Assembly: GCF_017591425.1 (NCBI RefSeq)
Contig: NW_024466599.1
Location: 27,070,001-27,134,000, forward strand
Length of the DNA stretch: 64,000 nt
Direction of reading: 5' to 3'
From: Ochotona curzoniae
Lineage: Eukaryota > Chordata > Mammalia > Lagomorpha > Ochotonidae
The notes under the pieces were generated by a model, which did no database searches, was not told the DNA's origin, and was given only the letters and a program-made list of their open reading frames with translations. The translations under genes and the position numbers were made by a program. Shown one piece after another: positions 1-10,625 of the stretch (positions are counted from its first letter, which is position 1; each line of letters begins with the position of its first letter).

Positions 1-278
1 AGAAGGAGAGACAGAAACAGTGACCTCTCTGCTGGTTCACTCTGCAAGTGGCTGCCAATGCCTGGAGCTGAGCCAATCGGAAGCCAGGAGCCAGGAGCTT
101 CTTCCAGGTCTCCCATGTAGATGCAGGGTGTCAAGGCTTTGGACCATCTTCTGCTGATTTGCCTGGCCAAGTAAGGAGCTGGATTGGAAGTGGAGCAACT
201 GGACATGAACTGGTAACCGTATGGAATGTCAGCATTTACATGTGCAGTATCAGCCTGTTGAGCCAACATGCTGTCCCC
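1..278 (-). mobile_element. CSINE, minus strand, cut by window start
   Basis: Non-autonomous tRNA-derived SINE of the lagomorph C family, mobilised in trans by L1. On the plus strand the minus-strand order is visible: purine-rich GAGAGACAGA block, 'ctggttcactc', 'ggagctgagcc', 'ccaggagc', 'caggtctcccatg', then the decayed head near 'gagccaacatgctg'. The A-rich tail lies outside the window. Diverged throughout, with few CpGs left, so an old copy. Confidence 0.85.
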
Positions 279-591
279 TGTCTAGATTTTATAGGGTGAA
301 TGAGTTAGAGGTAGCCATATCCTCTATTAGCAAACAGACCAATCAAGAGCAAGTCCCTCAGCTCACTGAGCTCAAGTACTTTGGAGGTCAGGGCTTCGAG
401 GGCAAAAATCAGTCCTTCACACTGAGGCCCGAAGGTTGGAGCACTTTTTTTTTTCTAGTAAATGTGTAGAGGGCAAAGGTCAGCAAGCCAATTCTAGATC
501 TCCTCTACAAAAATGTTTCAGAGACCTATCAATGTGGAGCTGAGCGAAAGTGTTCAAGTGTAAAGGAGTAGAAGAAAATCCAGGAAATGGG
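279..591. other. Unique sequence, no feature seen
   Basis: About 310 bp between two SINEs. It has mixed composition, a short T run near 448-457 and no repeat or exon signal that I recognise. An 82-codon open frame that begins inside the preceding SINE runs through it and is not credible as a gene. Confidence 0.4.
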
Positions 592-835
592 CTTTTTTCT
601 ACTCTCTCTCTCTCTCTTTTGACTTGAAAGGCAGAGTTACAGAGAGGAGAGGCAGAGATACAGATCTTCCATCCTCTGGTTCACTCCCTGAATATCTGCA
701 GTGGCTGGAGCTGAGCTGGTCTGAAATCAGAAGCCAGAAACTTTGCTTGGAAGTGGTGCAGCTGGGATTTGAGCTGACACCTATATGGGATGCCAGCACT
801 GCAGCTGGAACCCACTACACCACAGTGCCAGACCC
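592..835 (-). mobile_element. CSINE, minus strand, internally deleted
   Basis: A pyrimidine run (CT)n stands where the A tail would be, followed by 'gaaaggcagagttacagagag', 'cttccatc', 'ggttcactccc', 'tggctggagctgagc' and a head ending near 'cacagtgccagaccc'. The middle of the element, the 'gtctcccatgtgggtgcaggg' section, is missing, so the copy is shorter than the usual 300-330 bp. Confidence 0.8.
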
Positions 836-1084
836 TCTGCAATGTCCTAATTTGCGACTGTTTGCACTCTTCTGGTTTCTCTGGTGTGAGCATCACATTG
901 TGGCCTGCATCTTCAGCCTACTCAAAATTATACGAAATTGTTCCACGACCAAATCTGTAGCCCATAGGAACTGTAAAAGCAGGTGTGTATCACCTTACAT
1001 ATTGTCCTTCCCATGCGCACCTGTGAATCAACCCAGGCTCACCTGAAGCATAGGGTTTATGTTATGAAGACACCTGGGGAATAG

Positions 1085-1265
1085 CAGCACCCATATTCAT
1101 TTTTTATTTCATCTTCACAGCAATGGTTCAGAATTATACCTCATTTACAGATGCTGAGTCCAAGACACAGAATACAGAAGTTACCTACCTAAGAGCCTAG
1201 TTGGCAGAACTCAAGTACAAGTTCAGATATGTCTGACTCTAAACCCAGGTACTTAACACATGCTT
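1085..1265 (-). mobile_element. MIR SINE, minus strand
   Basis: Ancient mammalian-wide SINE. Landmarks in MIR order on the reverse strand are 'cctcatttacagatgctgag' (from 'cctcattttacagatgagg'), 'caagacacagaatacagaagtt', a 'gcagaactcaag' stretch and 'tctgactctaaacccaggt'. Heavy divergence is expected for a copy over 100 million years old. Confidence 0.7.
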
Positions 1266-1637
1266 TTGCCTGACAAGCAGCAGTTGGAGGACAGAATTCC
1301 TGGTATATCCACTTCCTCCATGCAAAGATGAAAAGGAATTCCTGGAGTTTTCTTTCAGGTAAAAACTCATGGTGTCTGCAAGATGATCCCACTTAACTCC
1401 ACAGGAGACCCTATTGGTGTTAGGGTGAATAGCTGGAAATGCCAAAATGGGTCAGAGATAGTGGTAGGGGAAGTTGTTAAAGCAATTATCAGGTCTGAAG
1501 ATATAAGCTACTATCATAAGATTAACAGCCTGCTAGAAAAAAAAAAGATGGGGAATTAGAAGGTACAGTTTAATCACTGTCCTTTAATATTTGAAAAGCT
1601 GTTATATAGAAGACATGGGTGCCAGGCAATCACTCAC

Positions 1638-1750
1638 ACATTCATCCAGCAGACATGCTTCATGTACTAACTGTGTGCCAGTCACTAAGCTAGGCAGATA
1701 GAGCAACAGAAGTTCAAAAGTGTCTATCCGCTGTAGTCACACCTAAGACA
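1638..1750 (-). mobile_element. Old L2-like 3' repeat fragment
   Basis: 'cattcatccagcagacatgc...ctaactgtgtgccagtcactaagctaggcag' follows the reverse complement of the L2-type 3' end (usually read as 'attcattcaacaaatatttattgagcacctactatgtgccaggcact'). Family assignment is from memory; MIR3 or another relic with the same motif is possible. Confidence 0.45.
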
Positions 1751-1779
1751 AATATGAGATTGAATAGGACAGAATACAT

Positions 1780-2030
1780 TTACTTCTTCAAAAGGCAGAG
1801 TTAGAGAGAAACAGGGAGAGACAGAGAGGAAGGGATCTTCCATCCACAGGTTTACATCCCAGTTAGCTACAACAGTCCAGATAGGTCAGATCAAAGCCAA
1901 AATCAGATCCAGAAGCTTCTTCCAGGTCTCCCCCATGAGTGACAGCAGCCCAAGCACATGAGTCCTTCTTAGAAATGAAGCAGCCATTTGGGGTGCCATC
2001 GTAGGTCATAACTTAACCTGCTCTGGCACA
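1780..2030 (-). mobile_element. CSINE, minus strand, decayed
   Basis: Begins 'ttcaaaaggcagagttagagag' and runs through 'gatcttccatcc', 'cttccaggtctccc', 'gcccaagcac' and a head remnant ending 'aacttaacctgctctggcac'. Part of the 5' half is lost near 1965-1985. An old copy with no visible target-site duplication. Confidence 0.75.
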
Positions 2031-5000
2031 ATTCTGGCCCTCAGAATGAGTCTTGAATGTATAGAAATAGCAGAGTGGAAGTAAAGGGAAGGGTAGATTG
2101 CAGGGGGGAGAAAGGAGCCCGGAGCTGCTAACGATGAGACAAGCATTGTGAAGAAGCTAGACTGTCTTTGCAAAGCTTCCACTAGAGCCCAGTTGATCAC
2201 CTGCCAGAAACATTCCCAAAGAGATTCCCACCTAGGGTTGGACAGCAGGCAGGTGCTGTCCTACTGCTCTGTCTGAAGTCCTGTGCTCTAGGACCTCACC
2301 TCCAACAGCCTGAGTAGAACTGTCGGACAGAAGAGCTCTGTTGACAAAGCCATCTAATGCTTTCAGTGTGCCACTGTCCCACAGTTCAGTAAAGATGCTC
2401 AGTCTGCAGAAAGAAAGAGAAGTCAAAATAATCCCAACTGCATGGCACCCACTCACCATCAGAGCGTGAGCACAGCCCTCCGACCCGTTGCCAATGAGAA
2501 CTTGGATGAGGGAAACTCAAGAGGTGCAAACTGCAGCATCCAAGACTTAGAATTAGCCCCATCGATTGGCAACATTGAACAGCGGCAGGATTTTAGGAAC
2601 CCACTGCATCGCTGCTCTGCACTGTAATTTCAAGGTCTCGCCTTTCCTTCCCCCATCTGTTGAGCTCGCCTCTGAAGAACGGTTGAGCTTGGGTGTAAAA
2701 GAGACAAAATGTTTAGGTCATCAGGAAGGACACACAGGATGTTTCTCATGCAAGGGAATCTAATCTGGGGCAGAAAGGAAATATTCATTGCCCAAGGAGG
2801 TACTTGTTTCTCAGCTCCTATGCTGAGGGATATAGAGATAACCAATCCATTATCTTCCAGAAAGATCTGAGTGGACTTTGGGGGCAAATGATGAGAATCT
2901 GGGCCTAACTCAGGGACATCATGCAAGGGAAAGAGGACCAGAGGAGCCTGCTGGGCTGATGCAGGAGTGTTCCAGAATCTGGTCATAGGTGTAAGAGGCC
3001 AGACTGGACTGTTAGGAGTTCAGGGGTCAAAGAAACAGAGGCGCCATGGGACACACCTAGATAAAGCTCCCAGAGTCTGATGCAAATTTTAGAAGGACCT
3101 GGTTATCTTGCTATCTACAAACACTGATTTTGAGGGGGCCAGAACTTCCTGTGGACTCTCTGGAACTGACCTCAGAATGTGGACAGCTCTGAACTTTGGG
3201 GGCGGGAGGTGGGAGGGTAGAAAGGAAACAACAACAAAAAAAAGATAAATGTGCGTGTGGCTCGGTCAGGGTACTTGACCTCTATTTCTTCATCTGCAAT
3301 ACTTCTTTCATCATCAGTCTAAGCTGGCATCAGACTCACAAGGCAGTAGGTGGAAACTGCTCTGATGTGAAGTGGAAAGCAACAGATATGATTGTAAGGC
3401 AGCAGTTTCTCTGGGTAGATAAGGCAGCGCAGAGGCAAGCTCTTCAGAATAGAAGGAAAATTCAGGCTCTGGAGGCTTTTCTTGCCTGATTCTGACTTAC
3501 AAAGCATGTGGCATTTCCCCATGGAGGTGGCAGGGGGGAAGCTGGAAGGCTTCCCATCCACCCTATCAAGGGTTCCTGGCAAAAATCCATCTATATCTAC
3601 AGGAGCATGGAACTGTAGATTCCCTATTGCAAACCACTACAAATAACCCTGCTTAGGGTACTCTGTCACGACTTCTGGTTCTGACTGTCCAGCTCAATGT
3701 TGCAATCAAGGATCCATCTGTTAAATCCTGATATCACCAATGAGAGTGCTATTTGATCTGCTTCCTAACTCAGGACACACTGACCCCTGAATAAGTATAT
3801 TGGATGCAAATGGGGCACTTACTATTTCCTTAGATGTCCCATCCTGTGCCCTGCTTTGCTCAGCCCAGACAGGATCCTCCCCAGAACAGCCCAGCCCTAG
3901 TCAGACCCAGCTCTACCCTAGCTCAGTGCTTCTGGTCTGGGTTATCCTGGCCAAACCCTCCCCATCCTCATTTCAGCATCAGTCACAACCAGCTCCCTTC
4001 TCTCCATTAGAAGACCCTCGGACTGATGATGGCAGTTTTTAATAATTTTCTCTAAAAGTATCAGAAAAGACAAGAAAGGCCTAAATTAAAATGTTGAAAA
4101 GAAATATGAAGCATATTCTTTTAACATTTTCATCCTTCAAAGGGAGAATCAAAGATAATTAAAATATCAGGGGAGAGATTACAGACAGATAAAAATTATA
4201 CTTTCATATTCCTTAAATTATGTATCAGTTTCTTCTCTCTGGGGAAGGGAAATTAATACTTTAAAACATTGAATTGACAGAAATGGTAGCACTCGCAGAA
4301 CTTTATATCTACTACACAAATTCTTGGTGACTTCACGGTGCATGCACTCTGCGGATGTACGGAATGTGATGGTTCATTTTCTATGTGTCGCAAACAATTT
4401 CCTTCCAATGCACAGACTGAGTCAGAGTGGCCTTTCAATTAGTATATTTATTCGCTCTTCAATTATCTTAACAATCTAAGTAGACAAACATAACCACTCA
4501 ACATTAAACATCACTCTCCATGGAACAGTCTGCTTGAACTTGTTACTCCAAACATTGGAAACAGCCTTGGTGGAGTAAAACTGAAGCCAGTAGCACTTAC
4601 TGGAATGTCCCAGGGCTGTGTAGGGCTTAGTTCTCAGCTCAGGTCAGTTCTAGACCTGGACACAGCAGAGTCCCTTGCCTTCTCCAAAAGTTTGAGCAAT
4701 TATTTTTGGTGTATGGCACTTTTCATACTCTAACTTTGGGGGTCTGTGCCAAAAATGTCTCTTGTCTTTGCCTGATCATCAGTGTACAGTTACCTGTCTG
4801 GTCCATGCCTCACATGTCTTCAGTGTGGGGCTTCCTGGTAAAATATTATGTCCTTATGCTGTCTCAGTATGACTAAACCACAGGGTAACTAGATATGCAG
4901 TCAAGCACTATTTACATGTTTCTACATAAGTGCTTTTTGAATCAGAGTAACATTTCGTTGGTGGAGAGAGCAAAGCAGATTCTCCTGCCAAACATGACTG

Positions 5001-5426
5001 TGCCTTGTGGATCAGGCAAAGAACTCGACAGTAAAAGAGAATTCCCTCTGCCTGCCTGCCTCCTGCCTCCTGCCTGCCTTGCAGCAGGGACCTGGACTTG
5101 GTCCTGCCCTTGGACTCCAGTAGGAACGCCAGCTCCCAAGGGGTCTTGGGCTCACTAGCTTTGGACTGGGCCATGCCATCACCTCTGCTGGATCTCAACC
5201 TGCTTTCTGGAGTCTCTGGCTTGCTGATTCGGGGACTTGTCAACTTCCATAACAATTTGAGTCCATTCCTTTTAATAAGTCTCTTTCAGAAACTGAAGAA
5301 TCCTCAAAAAGTTCATAGAAAATGAATATTATTTTTTAAAATGCCAGGATTTAAAAAAAAATTTGCGCCAAATTAAACATGTCTTTTCGTTCCATTTCCC
5401 ACGGACTTGCTAAAGTATCTTTGTGA

Positions 5427-5429
<3 letters not shown>
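2031..5429. other. SINE-poor unique interval
   Basis: About 3.4 kb without a recognisable CSINE. A weak MIR-like stretch lies near 3262-3300 ('acttgacctctatttcttcatctgcaa'). The segment around 4040-4250 is AT-rich, and 5045-5084 is a CCTG-type low-complexity tract. Open frames of up to 118 codons here lack codon structure or familiar motifs. No gene is supported. Confidence 0.4.
5045..5084. repeat. Imperfect CCTG/CCTGC tract
   Basis: Short imperfect tandem of CTGC, CCTG and CTCCTGC units ending in 'ccttgcag'. The pyrimidine run plus terminal AG also happens to resemble a splice acceptor. No downstream exon can be defended. Confidence 0.6.

Positions 5430-5458
<29 letters not shown>
5430..5458. 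repeat. (AC)n microsatellite
   Basis: Uninterrupted AC dinucleotide run of about 14 units, followed by 'ttctctttatt'. Likely length-polymorphic. Confidence 0.95.
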
Positions 5459-5460
<2 letters not shown>

Positions 5461-5653
5461 TCTCTTTATTAGAGAAAACTGACCAATATACTGAGTCATC
5501 ATCAAAGAAATATAACTCTATTGAGCCCAACGGAATGAGATGCTTTTTGTGACTATTCTAACAGTCTGCACATATGCAGGAGTACACTATGAGTGGCTAA
5601 GTGAGGGTGCTGCTCTCCTTGACTTGCAAGCATTGTACCCAGCTAAGGTACCC

Positions 5654-5866
5654 TTATTCATTGCAGGGTAATACAACCACTATGGAAATCAGTGCGGAGA
5701 GTGTTTAGAGAATTGCAAACAAACCTGCCATATGACCCAGCCATCATGCTCCTAGGAACATGCCCAAAAGAAATGAAAACTGCAAATGAGAAGGGGATCT
5801 GTAATCCTATATTTATAGCAGCACAATCTACAATAGCAAAGACATGGAAACAATCCAGATTCCCAT
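5654..5866 (+). mobile_element. L1 fragment, end of ORF2
   Basis: Translation in the frame at 5692-5922 contains 'LPYDPAIMLLGTCPKE' and 'NPIFIAAQSTIAKTWKQ', which match the C-terminal part of the L1 ORF2 protein (pattern 'DPAIPLLG...FIAALFTIAKTW'). Only about 70 codons are present, downstream of the endonuclease and reverse transcriptase domains, so this is dead. The match stops abruptly near 5866. Confidence 0.8.
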
Positions 5867-6519
5867 CCGAAGAGGAGTGGTCACTGTCCCACATGCCTGC
5901 CTTCCACCCTCCCATGTCTTGACATGACCTCCACACTCTCACCTGCAAGCATCCAGATTGATAATGACTGGGTTAACCTGGATGCTTCGTCACATGTCAG
6001 CTTTCCGTAGTCTGTAATAACCCACATGCCTGGAAATTGCCTCCTCTTCCTTAAGAACCAGCTGCTTCCTCCCCACCGACTTGCCTCTACCACCCACCCT
6101 ATGCCCTTGAGTCCCTCCCTTAGCTTCAGCACCTGTGCACCAGGAGCACGAATCCCTCCAGGTGGGGATGAGAGTATTATATCAGCCTATTTCCAGTGCC
6201 CAGCACTGTGCATACCACAATAAACAGGTATGTAATGAAGTGATGTTTGTGGGATACAATTGAATTGAAATTGACTATGATTTGAAAGTAACAGTTTTCT
6301 TTTTCTAAGTTGACTCACGAAAAGTATGAGAAGAAAAGTGACTATATGTGAATCATCCACAAATAAAGGACAATTTCCAAGTGAATTTTAGACATGAGAA
6401 TTTTGTCAGCATGTTCATGCTAGACATAGTCACACATTGCACTGACTTTATTCATTAGTGGTTGTAAAAGAAGTAGATGTTCTTGTTTGATCAGATAATG
6501 AGCCATCATCGAAGAAAGG
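5867..6519. other. Unique sequence
   Basis: A pyrimidine-rich part (6040-6130) is followed by AT-rich sequence. A weak L2-tail-like motif ('cagtgcccagcactgtgcat...aataaacagg') lies at about 6195-6230. Nothing else recognised. Confidence 0.35.
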
Positions 6520-6640
6520 AGGTCTGGGTTCTTGCTCTGCCTCTTCCACTTAGTAGACTTGCACAAGTCCTTCTTTCAACTCTTTCGTCTTGAAATGGTA
6601 GATTATAAGGCCTTCTTGTTTACAATGATGGATAAACTGG
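6520..6640 (+). mobile_element. MIR SINE fragment
   Basis: 'ggtctgggttcttgctctgcc', 'cacttagtagacttgcacaagtc' and 'caactctttcgtcttgaaatgg' follow the MIR core order (question-type, 'gctctgccacttactagctgtg', 'cctcatctgtaaaatgg'). Diverged and truncated. Confidence 0.6.
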
Positions 6641-7424
6641 TCGTTGATCTGTCAATTCAGGTGTTATTAGCCATGGGTGGCTAATTCGCCAAGTACAAAA
6701 TTCCAAAGGATTCAACAATGAAATAATGTTAAGCAAAAAATCCACTTTCTTTGCTGATTCAGTAAGTACCTAAGTGAGTGTTTTGGGCCCATTACTATAA
6801 GCACTGTTTATCATTATGCCATGCACTTGGGCAAACATCAGCTAACAGCTTCCTTTGTTAGTGTGGTACATAGACAACTTTTGAACAACACTGTATATTT
6901 TTTCCCCTTGGCACCCTATGGAGTCATCTAATGAGGGTATCACCAAAATACTACCAGGATTATGTGTGGTAAATGCATAGTCAGAGCTGGAACTGTTGGA
7001 ACTCTGTGGGCTTAGTCACTGCTTATAGATCCCCATGGAGCTTTGAGAGATGGTGTTAGGCATGGCACTGCGTGCTCAGTTATTCACACTCAAATCATTG
7101 TTTCCAGGTCACAGTATCAAACATTTGGACAGCAAAGCCTGCAACATTCTTAGTTATAGGAATTTTTTTTTCCAAAGAGAATTTTAAACCATTGATAGCA
7201 AGTCTGAACATTACTGTTTAGCACAGTGGCCTAGAAATTGCATTCTAGAGAAGACACCACAGTCCTCCAGGCTTTCCGGATGCCATATATTGTGATCATA
7301 ACTCCATAGAGAGGTGCTCTAGGAGATGAACAAAACTTATAAATTGAATCTAAACTCCTCCACCACTGGGAGATCTCATATTTAGTTTTGTTCATAGGTA
7401 GGACTAGAAAGAAAATGTAAAAGA
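6641..7424. other. Unique sequence
   Basis: Moderately AT-rich. I see no repeat family, exon signature or tandem structure apart from a T run near 7165-7173. Confidence 0.35.
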
Positions 7425-8134
7425 CTGGGACTAGCCTGGTGGTGGGCAGGTTAATCCTCTGCCTATAGTGGTGGCATCCCATGTAAGTGATAGGCCATAC
7501 ATGGCCAGGTTGCTTTACCTTTTTGTTAATTTTTATTTTCCACGATACATTTCCATAGGCTCAGTTTCTCCTTCCACCCTTCTTATTTCCCCAACCCCAA
7601 CCACTTCACCCTATATTATTACAATAGTATAGTCCTCCAAAAACAGTCACAAGTCCACAATTCTACTATTTAAGTGTATCATAACATCATAGGTATAGAC
7701 AATAGTAGAAAGCTCAGCATCCTATTGTCAAGATATGTTTAATAGTTTCATTGGGAGTCTATCTTTAGTTAGGAGCAAAGATGCATACTACATTGTATCT
7801 TCACTTCTCAGTATGCTAGTCTCCATTATTCAGTTCCTCTAGGTGAGTATACATGTCAAAATATATATATCTGTTGATCTTGTATTTTGCATGAAGGTTG
7901 CTCTACATCTGATCCAGCTCCTGGCTTATGACCTGTGAAAGCATTGAAGGATGCACCTTTGCACCCGTGTGGGAGACCCTGCAGTAGCTTCTGGCTTCTT
8001 GCTTTGGATCAGCTCAGCTGTAGTCATTGTGGCCATTTGGGAAGTGAACCAATGACTGGATGATCTAACTCTGTGTCTCTCCTCTCTTTGTAAAATCTGC
8101 CTTTCAAATAAAAATAAATAAATTTTTCTTTTTA
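7425..8134 (+). mobile_element. CSINE, plus strand, split by an L1
   Basis: The head occupies 7425-7518 ('gggactagcctggtgg', 'ggttaatcctctgcct', 'ggcatcccatgt'). The body resumes at 7895-8134 ('tgatccagctcctgg', 'cacccgtgtgggagacc', 'tggccatttgggaagtgaac', 'ctttcaaataaaaataaataaa'). The two halves join at 'aggttgctttac/aggttgctctac', an inserted L1's duplicated target site that is itself SINE sequence. Joined, they make one roughly 330 bp SINE. Confidence 0.8.
7519..7894 (-). mobile_element. 5'-truncated L1 3' end inside a SINE
   Basis: Plus strand begins with a T-rich, A-tail complement ('ctttttgttaattttta'), then the C-rich complement of the L1 3'UTR G-rich tract ('ccccaaccccaacc') and AT-rich 3'UTR sequence. 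It is flanked by 12-bp direct repeats 7507-7518 and 7895-7906 with one mismatch. Hallmarks of target-primed reverse transcription. The exact L1 subfamily is not resolved. Confidence 0.65.
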
Positions 8135-8504
8135 GTGGAAAACTGGTTTTGGAGCAAGGATTATGCATTAAAATTTCTAGGGGAATGAAACCATTTTGGA
8201 TAGAGAAAGAAGTACAAAAAATTTAAATAAATGAGTGAATCAATCCAAGAAAGGGCTGAAAGCCAAGACCGACACATAGAAGGAAGGGAGAAGGTAAGAA
8301 AGGCAAGGCAGGAAAGAAATTTGGGAGATGAGATATCTCTCATGCAATACTGAAGGAGCTTTGTGCGAAAGCTTCCTCATTTTTTGACAAAAAGCACCAT
8401 CGGTGATGCAGGAGGTGACAGATACCCAGGTCATATGAATTGTGAGAGCAGAGTGCTCATGTAAAATAGGAATCTCAGGGTAGGGCCTGGCTTCTTCCAG
8501 GAGG

Positions 8505-8600
8505 AGGTTTGGGGAGCTGATGGAAATGCAGAATCTCGGGCCTCACCCCGCACATGCTGAATCAGTGTCTGCACCTTCCCAGCATCCCCAGGGTAAGCCA
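8505..8600 (+). mobile_element. MER5A-like hAT MITE fragment
   Basis: 'gatggaaatgcagaatctcgggcctcacccc', 'ctgaatcagtgtct' and 'catccccagggtaag' parallel the MER5A central region ('gaaatgcaaattctcgggccccacccc', 'ctgaatcag', 'gggtggggcccag'). The terminal inverted repeats are not recognisable. An ancient non-autonomous Charlie-type relic. Confidence 0.55.
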
Positions 8601-9138
8601 TGAGCCCACAGCCTCAGTTCTGTTCAGGGCCTTGGAGGCCTCTCCTCTTTCCACTCTCAGTTCTCTCCTTCTCCTCTTGACTTTTCCTCCTCAGAGCTCA
8701 AAAAAGAACTATGTGTAAAAATCAGTGTGTTGCCTCCTTACTTGGTCTTAATTCAAAGAACCATTCACAAACGTGTGTAGACAGTTGCTTTGGGCCCCAG
8801 AAACTCAGCAAGCAAGAGCCCTCCCACACAAGATCTATGTCTGTGTCATTTATTTATACAGAGACTTAAGCATACAAGGAGCTTTATGACACAATCCCTG
8901 CTCTTTAAAAAAATATTCTTTTCTTTTTCTCTCCAAACCCCAGGGAATAGTCAGGGCGGCGATGGAGTTACAAAATCATTGGACCAAAATGTACGAATTG
9001 AATAGAAGGAAGCCATAGATATTAGTCAAGGCCTCCAGCTCTCACTAAGAAAACAAGCAATACTTTCTCAAACAATATGCATGATTGGGTATTTACTTTA
9101 TGAGAAAATAAGCCCTCAGTTTTCTGAAGGAAGTTCAA
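8601..9138. other. Unique sequence
   Basis: Pyrimidine-rich 8635-8695, then mixed composition. No repeat or exon recognised. Confidence 0.35.
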
Positions 9139-9145
9139 ACACACA

Positions 9146-9181
<36 letters not shown>

Positions 9182-9196
9182 ACACCACACCACAGA
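9139..9196. repeat. (AC)n microsatellite with CACAC variants
   Basis: About 25 AC units, one ACT interruption near 9147 and imperfect CACAC-CACAC units at the 3' edge. It ends about 15 bp before the tail side of a minus-strand SINE. Confidence 0.93.
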
Positions 9197-9209
9197 AAGG
9201 AGGTTTCTT

Positions 9210-9510
9210 TCTAAAGACTTGTTTATTTATTTTCAAAGAGTTACAGAAAAAAACTGGAGAGACAGAGAGACACAGAGCTTTCATCTTCTGATTCACTTCT
9301 CAAGTGGCTACAACAGCCAGGGCTGAGCCAGGCCAAAGCCAGGAGCTCCATCCAGGCCTCCTAGCTGAGTTTCAGAGGCCAAAGCACTTGGAGTCATTTT
9401 CTGTTGGTTTTCCCAGGCCACAGTGGGATTTGGGTCAGTTGTAGAGCAGCCAATGGAATGTCAGTGTCACAGGCAGTGGCTTTATCAGCTATGCCATCAT
9501 GCCAACCCCT
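9210..9510 (-). mobile_element. CSINE, minus strand
   Basis: Tail complement 'ctaaagacttgtttatttattttcaaag', then 'agagagacacagagc', 'gattcacttctcaagtggctacaacagcc', 'gagccaggccaaagccaggagc' and a head ending 'atgccatcatgccaacccc'. Near full length and diverged. Confidence 0.85.
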
Positions 9511-9592
9511 GAAACCCTGAAAAGAGATTTTAAAAGAAGTTTGGTTTAAAGACACCAGCTTATAATTATTGTTATTATTTTTTAAGAAAAAC

Positions 9593-9907
9593 AGGGACTG
9601 GAGCTGCAGCATAAACAGGTAAAGCTGCCATCTGCAAAACCAGCATCCCATAGAGGTGCTGCTTTGAGTCCTGGCTGCTCCATTCCCCAGTGCCTGTGAA
9701 AGTGGCATAAGGCAGCCCAAGTGCTTGGGTCCCTGCACCCACGAGGAAGCCTCAGATAAAGTTCTCAGCTATTATTTCTGGTCCGGTCTAGCCCTGGCTG
9801 TTGTGGCCATTTGGGGAGTAAGCCACCAGATAGATGCTTCTCTCTGTTTCTCCTCCTGATTCTGTAACTCTGACCTTCAAATAAATAAATACATACATCT
9901 TTTAAAA
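9593..9907 (+). mobile_element. CSINE, plus strand
   Basis: Head 'gggactggagctgcagcat...ggtaaagctgcc', body 'agcccaagtgcttgggtccctgcaccc', 'ggctgttgtggccatttggggagtaa', CT-rich block 'tctctctgtttctcctcc', tail 'ttcaaataaataaatac...tttaaaag'. It lies tail-to-tail-distal to the minus copy at 9210, giving an inverted pair about 80 bp apart. Confidence 0.85.
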
Positions 9908-10527
9908 GTAGAAAAAATATTTAATGATGCAAGAACAAATAAAATATTGAATAAGCATATGATGGTTGTATAGTCACACTAGGATTTCAACAGTGTGAAG
10001 TACAAAACATTAGCAAGTGGTGGAGCAAGATACAATACATTCAGCATCATCATACTTTCATGTAAATAAAAAGGAGAAATAACAATATGAAAATGTAAAT
10101 TAATATTCTCTGAAATTCATGTTATGATTTATTTTATTATGTATACTTCTTTATTTTTCCAACTCTTTACAACATATTTGGGTACTTTTCTAAAGAGCTG
10201 CATTTATTTTGGCCAAAGTTCTTTCACAGTTGCACTAACTCTACTTTCTCTCCTATTACCTTAGGTTTTCAGCAGTCTGCTTCTCCCAGTCCAGAAAAGA
10301 AAACATTTCACAGTGTGGTGATTTCTGTGTGGAGAAGAGAATGAGGCAAGGCTAGAGAGGGTTCACAAAGAAGAAACTAAACTTCTCAAATCCTTCTACA
10401 TCAACCTTTTAATGCATGCCTTCAGAGAATTCTCAGTTCCCAAAGACACCACTTCTGGATCCCAGGAACTTGGTCTCTGTCCTGCAGAAGCCTGAGAGTG
10501 GCAGGAGTCTGCAGGACTGCCTAGTTT

Positions 10528-10625
10528 GGGTGCACATTGGAGCCACCTGGGGAAGTTGAAGAAGTACAAATGCCAGGCTCCTACCCTCTGACTTTTCTTG
10601 TTGAATTGTCCAGGACATGGCCTTT
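10528..10625 (+). mobile_element. MER5A-like fragment
   Basis: 'gtgcacattggagccacctggggaag' matches the MER5A end motif 'gtgcatcagaatcacctgggga'; 'acaaatgccaggctcctaccctctgac' matches its middle section. No terminal repeats are clear. Confidence 0.5.

Noticed and set aside
5045..5160. Splice acceptor at 'ccttgcag' with an exon to the right
   Set aside because: The pyrimidine tract is a low-complexity CCTG repeat, and no convincing donor or conserved frame follows.
5654..5866. Host protein-coding exon (conserved peptide DPAI...TIAKTW)
   Set aside because: The peptide is the C-terminal part of L1 ORF2, not a host gene.
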